Shown: positions 55,174 to 63,746 of the stretch, piece by piece
How positions within the stretch are numbered: position 1 is the stretch's first letter
How the letters are laid out: every line of letters starts with the position of its first letter
DNA from: Leptolyngbya sp. FACHB-321
Lineage (GTDB): Bacteria; Cyanobacteriota; Cyanobacteriia; Leptolyngbyales; Leptolyngbyaceae
DNA length: 64,000 nt
Direction of reading: 5' to 3'
Assembly (NCBI RefSeq): GCF_014695975.1
Contig: NZ_JACJPI010000042.1
Location: 186,001-250,000, forward strand
Notes under the pieces: model-generated
What the model was told of the DNA's origin: nothing
The model's database searches: none
What the model saw: only the letters and a program-made list of their open reading frames with translations
Translations under genes and position numbers: made by a program

Positions 55174-55202
55174 GTAAGAAGAATACGTTAAGTAAGAAGA
55201 AC
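55167..55202. repeat. Tandem duplication of 18 bases across the DUF362 stop
   Basis: ACGTTAAGTAAGAAGAAT (55167-55184) is repeated as ACGTTAAGTAAGAAGAAC (55185-55202), one difference. The first copy contains the stop codon TAA, so the protein is unaffected. The remaining gap to 55494 shows no recognisable element apart from a HIP1-like site at about 55284. Confidence 0.85.
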
Positions 55203-55494
55203 AATAGGACATTCGCACTCAGGTTTGAAGGTTTACCTCTCAGCCTTTGCGCTTAACCTTGTGTCTACATTTGGCAACTGAGGCGATCGCTTTATGAGTG
55301 CGAAGGTCAAGATATAAATCGGATGATGAAGCGACTTGTAACTCTTGTATCGTCTTATGTGATCCCACAACTGCTTCCGGTTGGTTCGCTATTGTGAGCG
55401 TAGACAGGGCTAACCAGAAGATCATGCGCTCACTCAGCCAAATGGCATCAACTTCTGAACAATACCTTTCTAGTCCTAATTTGGAAAAAGTTGT

Positions 55495-55719
55495 ATGTCC
55501 CCATCCATGCTGCGTCAGCTTTGGTCCGTTGTGGAAACTAGCCAGTCTCAGCTGTTGCTCAATCTAGACGACAACAGCTTAGTGCAATGGTTGCTCAAGC
55601 AGCTTAAAACTCAGCGATCGCTCGACCACGACGAAGCCAACGCTTACACTCACTACATTCACTCTAAATTACCCCTCATCCGCGATTTGGCTGGCAGCCG
55701 AACGATGCTTCATCTTTAA
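55495..55719 (+). CDS. Small hypothetical protein
   Basis: A 74-residue all-helical protein (MLRQLWSVVETSQSQLLLNL, LVQWLLKQLKTQRSLDHDEA, YTHYIHSKLPLIRDLAGSR). GGAAAA lies about eight bases before the ATG. The pattern of conserved-looking Trp, Leu and Asp residues suggests a real cyanobacterial protein, but I do not recognise the family. It converges with hisA, 26 bases away. Confidence 0.55.
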   Translation: MSPSMLRQLWSVVETSQSQLLLNLDDNSLVQWLLKQLKTQRSLDHDEANAYTHYIHSKLPLIRDLAGSRTMLHL

Positions 55720-55745
55720 GAGCTTCTGTGGCTTCATCCATGCGT

Positions 55746-56519
55746 TTACGCTAGCGCTGACGTACCAAAGTCAGGTGGAACATCCTGCCAACGACCCTGC
55801 CCCACTGCTCGTAATGCCTCTTGTAGCACAATGTCCCCGGTGTAAAGGGCACGACCGACGATCGCCCCGCTTACACCCAACGGTTCTAGTGCCAGCAAGC
55901 TCAACAAATCGGTCACAGTGCTCATACCACCGGATGCAATCACTGGCACCGTCACGCCATCTGCCAGTTCTCTGAGCGCTGCCAAATTGGGTCCTTGCAG
56001 TGTGCCATCACGATGAATGTCAGTGTAAATAATAGCAGCAGTGCCCAAGTCTGCCATCTGTTGCGCCAACTCAGTTGCCAGCACTTCAGATGTTTCTAGC
56101 CAACCTCTGGTCGCTACGCGCCCATTACGCGCATCGATCCCTACTACGATCTGATCGGGAAACTCCTGGCACAGTTCACGCACAAGGTCGGGCTGCTCAA
56201 CTGCAACAGTGCCCAAAATCACTCGCTGCACGCCTAGCTTCAACAACGCTGCTGCATTGGCACGATCGCGCAAACCACCACCCACTTGAATCGGCACATC
56301 AACAGCCCGCACGATCGCCTCGATCGCTGCCACATTGACGGGATGCCCTGCTTTCGCCCCATCTAAATCGACAATGTGCAAGCGGGTTGCGCCCTGGTCT
56401 GCCCACTGCCGTGCCACAGCGACCGGATTTTCGTCAAATGTTTGCGCCTGCTCATAATCGCCCTGATACAGCCGCACACAGCGTCCTTCTAATAGGTCGA
56501 TCGCCGGAATAACCTCCAT
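55746..56519 (-). CDS. hisA: Phosphoribosylformimino-AICAR-P isomerase
   Basis: HisA catalyses the fourth step of histidine synthesis, an Amadori isomerisation on a TIM barrel. From ATG at 56519 the protein has 257 residues, starting [20 protein letters not shown] with catalytic D8, and has the second Asp in [14 protein letters not shown] (about 128-141) and the phosphate-binding VQVGGGLRD and VIASGGMS motifs. The longer frame to 56579 adds 20 residues without support. Confidence 0.96.
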   Translation of the reverse strand: MEVIPAIDLLEGRCVRLYQGDYEQAQTFDENPVAVARQWADQGATRLHIVDLDGAKAGHPVNVAAIEAIVRAVDVPIQVGGGLRDRANAAALLKLGVQRVILGTVAVEQPDLVRELCQEFPDQIVVGIDARNGRVATRGWLETSEVLATELAQQMADLGTAAIIYTDIHRDGTLQGPNLAALRELADGVTVPVIASGGMSTVTDLLSLLALEPLGVSGAIVGRALYTGDIVLQEALRAVGQGRWQDVPPDFGTSALA

Positions 56520-56647
56520 CGTTGTAGCCTCATACCAATTAAACCAACCCACAGTAACGTATGACTCAGTGAAGATCAATGAACATCGCTTTAATTATTC
56601 TTGCTAAAGAAAAGGTTTGCGAATGAACTAGGCTAAAATCCGACAGG

Positions 56648-56830
56648 TTTCGCCGCCGATCGCCGTACAAACACTCCAGCCTTTTGTACTGGTTCAACCC
56701 TGTTACGGAGCGTTAGCACTGTCATTAAGAGCAGTAGTGGCACGCTGATCAATAGCTGGGTGCAATCAACCACGGCTGTTTCTAGCGGGTGTAGGGGGTA
56801 AAACCTTCTGGTGGCAAAGCCCCCTTTTTT
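56648..56830 (+). ncRNA. Candidate structured RNA ending in an intrinsic terminator
   Basis: Four successive hairpins are visible: GTACAAA (56665-56671) with TTTGTAC (56683-56689); AGCGT (56709-56713) with ACGCT (56742-56746), continued inside by CACTG with CAG/GTG around a bulge; AGC…GGT (56754-56761) with ACC…GCT (56769-56777); and GGGGGT (56794-56799) with GCCCCC (56819-56824) followed by TTTTTT (56825-56830). TAAAAT at about 56634 is a possible -10. No protein frame fits. It may be an independent small RNA or the regulatory leader of the gene at 56881, 50 bases after the terminator. Confidence 0.45.
56794..56830 (+). terminator. Terminator-like hairpin 50 bases before the split hydrolase gene
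   Basis: Six base pairs (five G-C and one G-U), a 19-base loop and a run of six T. It points along the plus strand, yet no plus-strand gene ends upstream within 1 kb (hisA is on the other strand), so it must end a non-coding transcript or work as an attenuator. Confidence 0.7.
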
Positions 56831-56880
56831 ACAAATAATTAGGGCTACCGATTAATTGGGTTTTGTAGTGAGGGTGCAGA

Positions 56881-58993
56881 ATGGATCTTTGGGTTGATGA
56901 GTTTAGTCAAGGGCAACTGATTGAAGGGAAGCCGCAGCCGTTGCCTGGTTTTTTTGTGCGTAGCACGGCACCCATTGATATGGAAGAAGACGAATGCAAA
57001 CCAGATGATCTTGTGCCAACCGTTAGTGATGTTGTTGAAAGTCTCTATCAAAACACGCGACAGAACGAAAGCTACACAGGGCTTGTCATTCAAATTCATG
57101 GTTACAACACAGGCATCGAAAAAATTACCCAAGGTGGGAAACAGGTTGAAGGTAGAGACTATGTGCGAGAAGGCTGGCAGAAGACCTGGGAGTATCTTAA
57201 TCAACAAGATCTAGCCATTTCTAGTAAGCTTAATAGTTTTGTTTATCTGGGCTATCGCTGGCCGTCAGAAAGTGTTCCTTCTAACCTTAAGAATGCTGGT
57301 AAAGCTTTACCTGTAATTTTGACCCTGCTATTCCGGGGTGGAGTAATCTTGGCTGCGCTCGGATTGCTCTTATCTCCTTATTTTTCCAACGTCGATCGTT
57401 GATTTCCTTGCTGCCATACTTATCATTCTGGGTGTTGGAACAGCAATGCTCGTTGGCACCTTATTTATCTTGCGTATTATTGTTTATTTCCGAGACTCCT
57501 ACCGCGCTACTAACTTTGGGGTCCCTGATTTAGTTGAATTTATTCGACAACTTGACTTGGGCTTGGTGAAGCGTCACATTAATGACTCACTTTTTGAAAC
57601 AGTGATACAAGAAGTGAGTGAACGCTTTAAACTGCCACTTGATGTGCTGTCAAAAGCAGTCAGAAAAACTTGGGAAGCGATCGAGACTGAACCGAAGTAT
57701 CTGAGCCAGTACCAGGATGACTTTTGTTCACTCTTACCAGCTCTGAAACAAGGTAGTCTATCAACAGTAGATGATGCCGTTTTTCTAGGCATCTATGACA
57801 GTTTAGTGCGTGCAAAGAAGCCAGCATATACCGCAGCAGAATTTCAAAGCGCAGCCAAATATTGGAATCGAGAAAAGCCACGTATCCGACTAACATTTAT
57901 TGGTCATAGTATGGGCGGCTTTGTCACTGCACAAGTGATCCGTATCCTTTCTGATGTGTTTGATCCAGCAGCTATCGGTGACAGCCAAAGCTTAGAAAAA
58001 CTGCCACCGTCTCATATTGGTCGCACTTTTTTATTAGGGCGTTTAATTCTGATTTCGCCCGATATTCCGCTCACAACCATTATTTCTGGTCGTACAAATT
58101 TTTTGCGTTCAGCCCTTCGGCGCTTTGAAGAAGCGTATCTTTTTAGCAGTGAAGGCGATCTGGCTTTACGCCTAGCTTCAACAACAGCTAACTATTTTTC
58201 GTTCCCCGCAAGCACCCGTTCTCATGGCTTTCGGTTAGGCAATGTAAGCGTGAATCTGCCTCAACAAAATGTCTACGGGATTGTTAACTTTAAACAGTTA
58301 ATTAGTGGAAAGGTTGACCACCTTTTGAATTATATTAGCGTGCAAACCTTGGAACAGAACACTCGGAGCTTACAGCGAGACCCGTCCCGAAAGCGAGATG
58401 ATAAGGTTAACGAAGAATCACTTGCTGCAACGAAACAAGATCCTGAATCAATCGCAGATTTGTTTACATATCTCGATTGCACCGAGTACCGAGATTTCAC
58501 TACCTACGAAAAACGTCATCAGAAAGAAATTAATGTTTTAATCTGCGAAGGGCAGCGATCGCCCCTTAAGTTCTTCAATTACGCCAAACTGCTCAAAGCC
58601 TATGTTGATTTCTCTAGCGATCCTGGGAAAGGTGTTGGAGTAGATGTTCACGGTGGCTATTTCTACGGTCGTTTAAGCAATTTACTGATCTATCGCTTGG
58701 CGTTCCTGGGCTTTCAAGGCTTGCTTGATTCACTAGTGTTTCAGCCGTTGACTGAGTGGCATAGCGACAGCGATGCTGCACAAGTTGATTGGCAGACAAA
58801 ATTGAAGCGAGCCGAAGCGCTCCCCAAGGCTGAACGCCGCGAAGAAGCATTGAAGTATTTTTCCTGGCTGTGCGAGCAGCGAAAGATTCAGGTCGCAGCA
58901 TCTCCAGAACGCTACTACGTTGATGTGCTTGGGTGCAATCGCGCTAAGGTGAGAGCCGGCATTCTGACGCGAGAGCAACATTCTGACTCGTAA
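56881..58993 (+). pseudogene. Alpha/beta-hydrolase (lipase-like) gene split by a one-base frameshift
   Basis: The first part (56881-57402, 173 codons) has the oxyanion strand GLVIQIHGYNTG and a first membrane helix, then runs into TGA at 57400-57402. The second (open from before 57389, annotated ATG 57446, ending 58993) continues the membrane helix pair (VDFLAAILIILGVGTAMLVG then TLFILRIIVYF) in another frame and has the nucleophile elbow IGHSMGGFVT and further hydrolase-like sequence. Joining the frames near 57381-57400 would give a single protein of about 700 residues. Either a real inactivating insertion, a sequencing error in TTTTT (57381-57385), or a programmed shift. Codon use in both halves is normal. 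Confidence 0.75.
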
Positions 58994-59016
58994 AACTGGC
59001 TTGTAGAAACTGGTGC

Positions 59017-59046
59017 AAGTTGAGCACCCGTACGAGTGCTCAACTT
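59017..59046. terminator. Perfect palindrome between convergent hydrolase and NADH dehydrogenase genes
   Basis: AAGTTGAGCAC (59017-59027) and GTGCTCAACTT (59036-59046) are perfect complements over 11 bases with an eight-base loop. It lies 24 bases after one stop and 101 before the other; no T-tract on either side. Confidence 0.65.
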
Positions 59047-59146
59047 ACAGTGGCTAAAAGTGCCTGCCCTAATAGCAGTAGACGAGACCTGCGATAATCG
59101 CTGATCTATCCGTTTAAACTTAATCAACCGTGACCCTACGCTTCAC

Positions 59147-60493
59147 CTACACTTTGACCGGTGCTTGACTACTTTGCACACCGTAAGCGTTATCTTCCTC
59201 CGGCATAAGTTCACCCGTAATAATACGAGCGCCACGCTTGCGAGTGAAGTAATTCCAGCCCCATTGCAGCATAACAATGAGTTTATTATCGAACTCAATC
59301 AAGAAGTAGATGTGGGCAAAAATCCACAGCAACCAGGCTAATACCCCATCGAACCGCACAAAGCCCAGGTCAGCTACTGCCTCGTTTTGACCAATAACAG
59401 CCAGGCTGCCAAAGTCTTTGTAGACAAAAGGTGTTACCGTGTTGCCCAGCCAGCGCTGCTTGAGTAATTTGGCAACATACTCACCTTCTTGCATAGCAAC
59501 GGGTGCGACACCCGGCAAGGGACGTTCGCCCTGGTGCGGAAAGTTTGCTAGATCGCCAATCACAAAAATATTGGGATGATTTGCCAGACTCAGATCAGGT
59601 TCAACCATGACCCGCCCCACGCGATCGAGTGCCGCACCCGCCCGATCGGCTAGCACTTGACCCATTGCAGATGCTTTGACCCCTGCTGCCCACAAGACGG
59701 TACGCGCCGGAATATATTCCTCCTGACCATCCCGCTTTACAGTAACAGTATTGTCCTGAATATTCGTCACAAGCACTTTCGTTTCTACCGTTACGCCCAG
59801 TTTCGTTAAGGACGCTTCTGCCTTCGCCGATAACTCTGGTGGATAAGGCGGCAAGACCCGATCCAAACCTTCTAGTAAAAGAACCTGTGCCTCGTTGGTA
59901 TCAATGTTGCGAAAATCACGTTTCAGCGTTTTGAAAGCAAGTTCGGCGATCGCGCCTGCTAGTTCCACTCCGGTCGGACCGCCGCCAACAACAACGAATG
60001 TTAACCAGGCGCGTCGCTGCTCTGGATCAGTCTCTTTCTCAGCTGCTTCAAATGCCACAAAGATCCGCCGCCGCATTTCTAACGCATCCTCGATGGTCTT
60101 CAATCCAGGAGCCGTCTGCTTCCACTGGTCATTGCCAAAATAGTGATGACTGACTCCTGTCGCTACAATTAGCGTGTCATAAGAGAGCGACTCGCCCTGT
60201 TGTAAAACGATTTGTTGCTGGTGCGGGTCCAGATCGATGACCTCATCCATCAGCACCTGAGTATTTTTGCTGTCGCTCAGGATGCCACGCAGAGGTGAAG
60301 AAATGTCTGCTGGAGAGAGCGTTCCCGTTGCAACCTGATAGAGTAGCGGCTGAAACAAATGAAAGTTGCGCTTGTCAATCAGCGTTACATCTGCCGCCGT
60401 GCGACCTAATGCCTTTGCCGCATACAGCCCACCAAAGCCACCCCCAATGACAACCACTCGATGTGCGGCTGGCTGTTCAGTCGGATCTACCAT
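59147..60493 (-). CDS. ndh: Type 2 NAD(P)H dehydrogenase
   Basis: A 448-residue single-subunit, non-proton-pumping NAD(P)H:quinone oxidoreductase. The FAD-binding VVIGGGFGGLYAAKALG is at the N-terminus (about 14-30), the NAD-binding FVVVGGGPTGVELAGAIAEL near 166-185, and the FAD C-terminal GDLANFPHQGERPLPGVAPV near 317. The C-terminal hydrophobic stretch (LLWIFAHIYFLIEFDNKLIV, about 386-405) is the membrane-binding part typical of cyanobacterial Ndb proteins. It can feed electrons to plastoquinone and adjust the NADH pool. Which Ndb type it is cannot be decided by eye. Confidence 0.93.
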   Translation of the reverse strand: MVDPTEQPAAHRVVVIGGGFGGLYAAKALGRTAADVTLIDKRNFHLFQPLLYQVATGTLSPADISSPLRGILSDSKNTQVLMDEVIDLDPHQQQIVLQQGESLSYDTLIVATGVSHHYFGNDQWKQTAPGLKTIEDALEMRRRIFVAFEAAEKETDPEQRRAWLTFVVVGGGPTGVELAGAIAELAFKTLKRDFRNIDTNEAQVLLLEGLDRVLPPYPPELSAKAEASLTKLGVTVETKVLVTNIQDNTVTVKRDGQEEYIPARTVLWAAGVKASAMGQVLADRAGAALDRVGRVMVEPDLSLANHPNIFVIGDLANFPHQGERPLPGVAPVAMQEGEYVAKLLKQRWLGNTVTPFVYKDFGSLAVIGQNEAVADLGFVRFDGVLAWLLWIFAHIYFLIEFDNKLIVMLQWGWNYFTRKRGARIITGELMPEEDNAYGVQSSQAPVKV

Positions 60494-60581
60494 GCTCTAT
60501 CGCTCCCTCGTTTACTGTGAAAGTAAGTCGCTTCTAATCTACTGTACGCCCTGCAAAAATGGTGAAGATGTCAACCTCTAA

Positions 60582-60932
60582 TTAAGCGGATTCTGTCGCC
60601 AAACTGTGCGAGTGGAAGGGCTTAGTTCGCTCTGCTCTTGCTTCTAAAAGTGCTTTATCCCTATTACCCTCTGGAAAGCTGGCGATTAGTGGCAACACTA
60701 CTGCCCAATCGATTTCTCGCAGCTTTTTAAGCGCGATCGAGAGCGCAAGGAGAGGAGAGCAGAGCGAGGCACCGCGCATCAAGGATAGGTTAGTGAAAGC
60801 GCCAATGAAGATAGTGCGTTTCAAGCATAGTTGAGCAAAAAACGCTTCGGCATTGATACTAACGGCAAAGCGATTGGCAGCAATCCCTATCTCGTTAAAA
60901 AGTTTTGGCAACAGCCACGCGTTTCGCTCCAC
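60582..60932 (-). CDS. Possible hypothetical protein
   Basis: A 116-codon frame starting with GTG at 60932. The C-terminal half (ALKKLREIDWAVVLPLIASF, then PEGNRDKALLEARAERTK) looks like a real helical protein; the N-terminal half does not. There is no clear ribosome site. It may be the remains of a larger gene. A terminator-like hairpin at 60973-60992 lies just upstream on the same strand. Confidence 0.3.
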   Translation of the reverse strand: MERNAWLLPKLFNEIGIAANRFAVSINAEAFFAQLCLKRTIFIGAFTNLSLMRGASLCSPLLALSIALKKLREIDWAVVLPLIASFPEGNRDKALLEARAERTKPFHSHSLATESA

Positions 60933-60960
60933 TGCATTTTCTCAAGTTTTAGTTTCTCGT

Positions 60961-60992
60961 TGCTAAAGTAAAAGCCTCTCCAAGGAGAGGCT
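60961..60992 (-). terminator. Terminator-like hairpin on the minus strand
   Basis: AGCCTCTCC (60973-60981) pairs with GGAGAGGCT (60984-60992), loop of two to four bases. Read on the minus strand it is followed by TTTACTTTAG. No minus-strand gene ends here, so it would stop an unidentified transcript arising in 61000-61440, or attenuate the frame at 60582-60932. Confidence 0.45.
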
Positions 60993-61445
60993 CAATTATG
61001 GTGATTTGACTCTAGGACATCATTATCTTCATTGATCAACCCTCTAAAAAACTGTATCCCACGATCGCTTGCTGAAGGCAAAAGCCTTGCCTATAAAATT
61101 CGTTGTACAAATTATATTGCTTTTCTAACATTGCTAATGTTGTGCCAGTGAGGGCAGGGCTGTCTCAAACAAGATGTTGGTAAGAACCCTTTATGAAGAT
61201 CTTTAACTATCTCCTGATGATGAGTTAGATCTTTGCAACGTCGGGAACATTAAAGCAGAAGCAGCTCTACAAATGATGCAGCAGCCTTTTGGGGTTATTG
61301 CTAACGACCTTTCTGCAAAAGTGATGCTGCATTTCTATCCCCCTGCTTGCCTTTCACATTCAGTGTTCGTTTTCCCACCCTGCATCGCTCTTTTGACTAT
61401 TTGCGTGACTGCTTCAGACCCCTTAGATTTTGCCGAGAAAAGACC
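60993..61445. other. Long leader/spacer before the V4R operon
   Basis: About 450 bases without a protein-like frame. AAGGC/GCCTT around a four-base loop near 61075-61090 is the only small hairpin. A promoter for the V4R operon is expected but I cannot fix one by eye. Confidence 0.3.
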
Positions 61446-62129
61446 ATGGTGATTGCAACGCCTCAAGAAAGCTCCATCAAATTGAGAAACCCCAAAAAGC
61501 ACAATCACTATGGGTTTCGAGACTTCTTCCAGTTCGACCAAGAGAAGGGCACGATCGTCGATTGGAACGGCAGCAGAAATATGCTGACAACCGAGGATTT
61601 CATCATCGGTTTAGTAGAGGGCTTAGAAGAGGAAGTGGGTGACGCCTCAGCTGCAACCATGTACACGATTGGTTGTGAGTGGGGGCAAAAAGACGCTTTC
61701 TTCTTTGAAAAGTGGTTTGAAAAAGAATTCGATCGCAACCTGCGCCAGACCAACCTCCTGTTTTTGCTTGAAACCTGGTGGTGGCCCTTTACCTCGCAAG
61801 GCTGGGGGCGTTGGGAAGTAGACATGGGCGATCGCAAGCAAGGCTTCATGTTTATCAACGTGTTTGACTCTGCCGTTGCACGCACGTTAGGCGATGTCGG
61901 TAAACCCGTCTGTTATCTCTATGCCGGACTGTTCGCTGGCTTTTTCACCGAGATGGTTAAAAAACAGTTGAGCTGCATTGAGATTCAGTGCTACTCCATG
62001 GGCGAAACTTACTGTAAGTTTCTCTTAGGCGGTCAAGATCGGATTGATGCTGCCTCCTTCTGGCTCAATGAAGGGGCAACTGCCAGAGATATTGAGAAGC
62101 GTTTACGGACAGGAGATCTGTTGCGATGA
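61446..62129 (+). CDS. V4R domain protein (Slr0144-like)
   Basis: From ATG at 61446 the protein has 227 residues: a variable N-terminus (1-60), a middle domain with EVGDASAATMYTIGCEWGQK, and a C-terminal V4R (4-vinyl reductase-like) domain with the conserved cysteines in LSCIEIQCYSMGETYCKFLL. V4R domains bind small hydrophobic ligands and occur in bacteriochlorophyll and signalling proteins. The gene order resembles Synechocystis slr0144-slr0147, an operon implicated in photosystem II assembly. Its stop overlaps the next start (ATGA at 62126-62129), so the two genes are translationally coupled. The longer frame to 61347 is unlikely. Confidence 0.82.
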   Translation: MVIATPQESSIKLRNPKKHNHYGFRDFFQFDQEKGTIVDWNGSRNMLTTEDFIIGLVEGLEEEVGDASAATMYTIGCEWGQKDAFFFEKWFEKEFDRNLRQTNLLFLLETWWWPFTSQGWGRWEVDMGDRKQGFMFINVFDSAVARTLGDVGKPVCYLYAGLFAGFFTEMVKKQLSCIEIQCYSMGETYCKFLLGGQDRIDAASFWLNEGATARDIEKRLRTGDLLR

Positions 62130-62437
62130 GTACCCTTACCCTACCCCAGACCAATGGTGCCAAGGCACGTCCTGACGTTGCATCGTGGCAGCGAGACTCT
62201 GTAAAAGCGTTCTTTACGAGTGTGAACTGGGACGATCATCCGCCTGCAATGCAGGAAATGAAACTGAGTTCTTCTGCAGACAGTAACGCTCCTCTAAGTC
62301 TAAAAATGAGCGTTTGTCAGTTTTTCGCCACAGTCAACTGGGCAGACACCGCGATCGCAGCACCTACTGTTGTCCAAGCGCCTTCGCCGCCTGCTAATGA
62401 TGAACTTACCCTGGATGACTTTTCTGGATTGTTCTAA
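62126..62437 (+). CDS. Small protein with two VNW-motif repeats (Slr0145-like position)
   Basis: A 103-residue protein with an internal duplication: DSVKAFFTSVNWDD (about 24-37) and MSVCQFFATVNWAD (about 61-74), joined by a Ser/Thr/Pro-rich linker, and a C-terminal LTLDDFSGLF. The repeat VxxFFxxVNWxD looks like a short interaction motif in an otherwise disordered protein. No known domain. Position in the operon between a V4R gene and a phycobilisome-like gene suggests it tethers or scaffolds those products (inference). Confidence 0.7.
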   Translation: MSTLTLPQTNGAKARPDVASWQRDSVKAFFTSVNWDDHPPAMQEMKLSSSADSNAPLSLKMSVCQFFATVNWADTAIAAPTVVQAPSPPANDELTLDDFSGLF

Positions 62438-62516
62438 AGGTTAGATTTTCAAGACTAAAAGCTCATCGCTCAATCAACTTATTCTTCATCCCTCGCCTTT
62501 TCTTCTCTAAAAGCAT

Positions 62517-63002
62517 ATGCACCCACAAATTGAAACGATCTTTGATGAAGCTGAACATCGTTACCTTAAATCTGAAGAGCTTGGGTTGATTAATCAGTAC
62601 GTGCATTCCCTCCCAGAGCGGATCGATGTGTATCGGGCGCTGCGTGATCGCGAACTCGAAATCATGCAGCAGGTCGCAGATCAGTTGGAAGCAGCACTGC
62701 CCAACGAAACGGTAGAGAATTTGGAGCGGAGTCTTAAAAATGCGTTGCTGTTGTTGCGCTACTCAGCAATGGGAATGTTGCTTAATGATGAGATGTTTGT
62801 GCAGGAACGCTTACTGAATTGGCTCACAAAAACAATCAGTATTTACAACACCCAAGCGATCGATACAGCACTCTTCCGGCTACTTAACCAACGCTTGACA
62901 CAAGCACTTAGCCCCAAGCAAATCAATCTAGTGGGTCCATATATCGCGAAAGTGCAGACGGCTATGCTGCAAGCACCAACACTTTCCAGTGCTGGACATT
63001 AG
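62517..63002 (+). CDS. Phycobilisome-like (globin-fold) protein without bilin cysteine
   Basis: The 161-residue protein follows the helical pattern of the phycobilisome-protein family (LRYSAMGMLLNDEMFVQERL then LNWLTKTISIYNT in the core-helix region, 77-110), preceded by an N-terminal helical pair for oligomerisation. It contains no cysteine at all, so it cannot carry a thioether-linked bilin. Such chromophore-free relatives are known in cyanobacteria; in Synechocystis slr0146 is at this position. A structural or assembly role around photosystem or phycobilisome is inferred. It follows the preceding gene by 79 bases. Confidence 0.72.
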   Translation: MHPQIETIFDEAEHRYLKSEELGLINQYVHSLPERIDVYRALRDRELEIMQQVADQLEAALPNETVENLERSLKNALLLLRYSAMGMLLNDEMFVQERLLNWLTKTISIYNTQAIDTALFRLLNQRLTQALSPKQINLVGPYIAKVQTAMLQAPTLSSAGH

Positions 63003-63086
63003 AACGAGTTCTGCCCCACTCCCTTTATTCTTTGCCCTCATCAACAGAGGCATTTCTAGTCCAATCTAAATCTCTGGTGTCGCTCT

Positions 63087-63746
63087 ATGATTTCTGTTGC
63101 TGACCTATTAACAAATAACCGCGTTCCCGGTGACTACTTTGCGATCGATGCCTATGTGAAGGGCGATTTAGAGCTGGGCTTGTTAGAAAACCGCCGTGGC
63201 GATCGCCTGCTAGCACTGCCCGAAACGCTGATTCAAGCGATCTATAGTGGACTGCAAAAAGAAACGGGTCAAGCCTCGCGATTGGTGCTTTTCAACTGCG
63301 GTCGCTGGTGGGGCAAAAACTTTTATACACGCTTTCGTGAAGAGCTAACGGACTACTACGGCACAGCTTTAGCAGATATGCCAATGCTGGAGTTTCTTAA
63401 CAGTTTGCAGTCTTGCTGGGTCGCTTATGGCTGGGGCAAAATTGAGTTAGATCAGTCCTACCAGCAGCGTGGCTTTTTGATCCTTAAAACATTGGGTTCG
63501 CCCTTTGCCCGTCAAGCACCTCAAGGCGAGTTGCCCGTCTGCTTCTTGGAGGCTGGTGTCTTGAGTTCGTTCTTTACCCAACTGACAGGTCGTGAGCTGC
63601 ACTGTATCCAAACTGAGTGTGAGTCAATGGGCGCACAACAGAATCAGTTTGTTTTGGGGCTAGCTAATCGCTTACAGCCCGCTGAAGTAATGGTCGAAAG
63701 CCGTCTAGAGCATGACGTGATTATGCAAAAACTCTGCACTAAGTAG
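63087..63746 (+). CDS. Second V4R domain protein (Slr0147-like)
   Basis: A 219-residue protein with the V4R architecture and one conserved cysteine pair (LHCIQTECESMGAQQNQFVL). It is paralogous to the protein at 61446 but has Gln in place of the third conserved cysteine (the YCKF of the first copy is NQF here), so the two are not interchangeable. An N-terminal segment FAIDAYVKGDLELGLLENRR fits the Slr0147 side of the pair. Last gene of the cluster in the window; further members (ferredoxin-like genes in Synechocystis) would lie beyond it if the order is conserved. Confidence 0.8.
   Translation: MISVADLLTNNRVPGDYFAIDAYVKGDLELGLLENRRGDRLLALPETLIQAIYSGLQKETGQASRLVLFNCGRWWGKNFYTRFREELTDYYGTALADMPMLEFLNSLQSCWVAYGWGKIELDQSYQQRGFLILKTLGSPFARQAPQGELPVCFLEAGVLSSFFTQLTGRELHCIQTECESMGAQQNQFVLGLANRLQPAEVMVESRLEHDVIMQKLCTK

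Noticed and set aside
55298-55567. 89-codon frame overlapping the small hypothetical gene at 55495
   Set aside because: Different frame, cysteine-rich random-looking sequence, no ribosome site.
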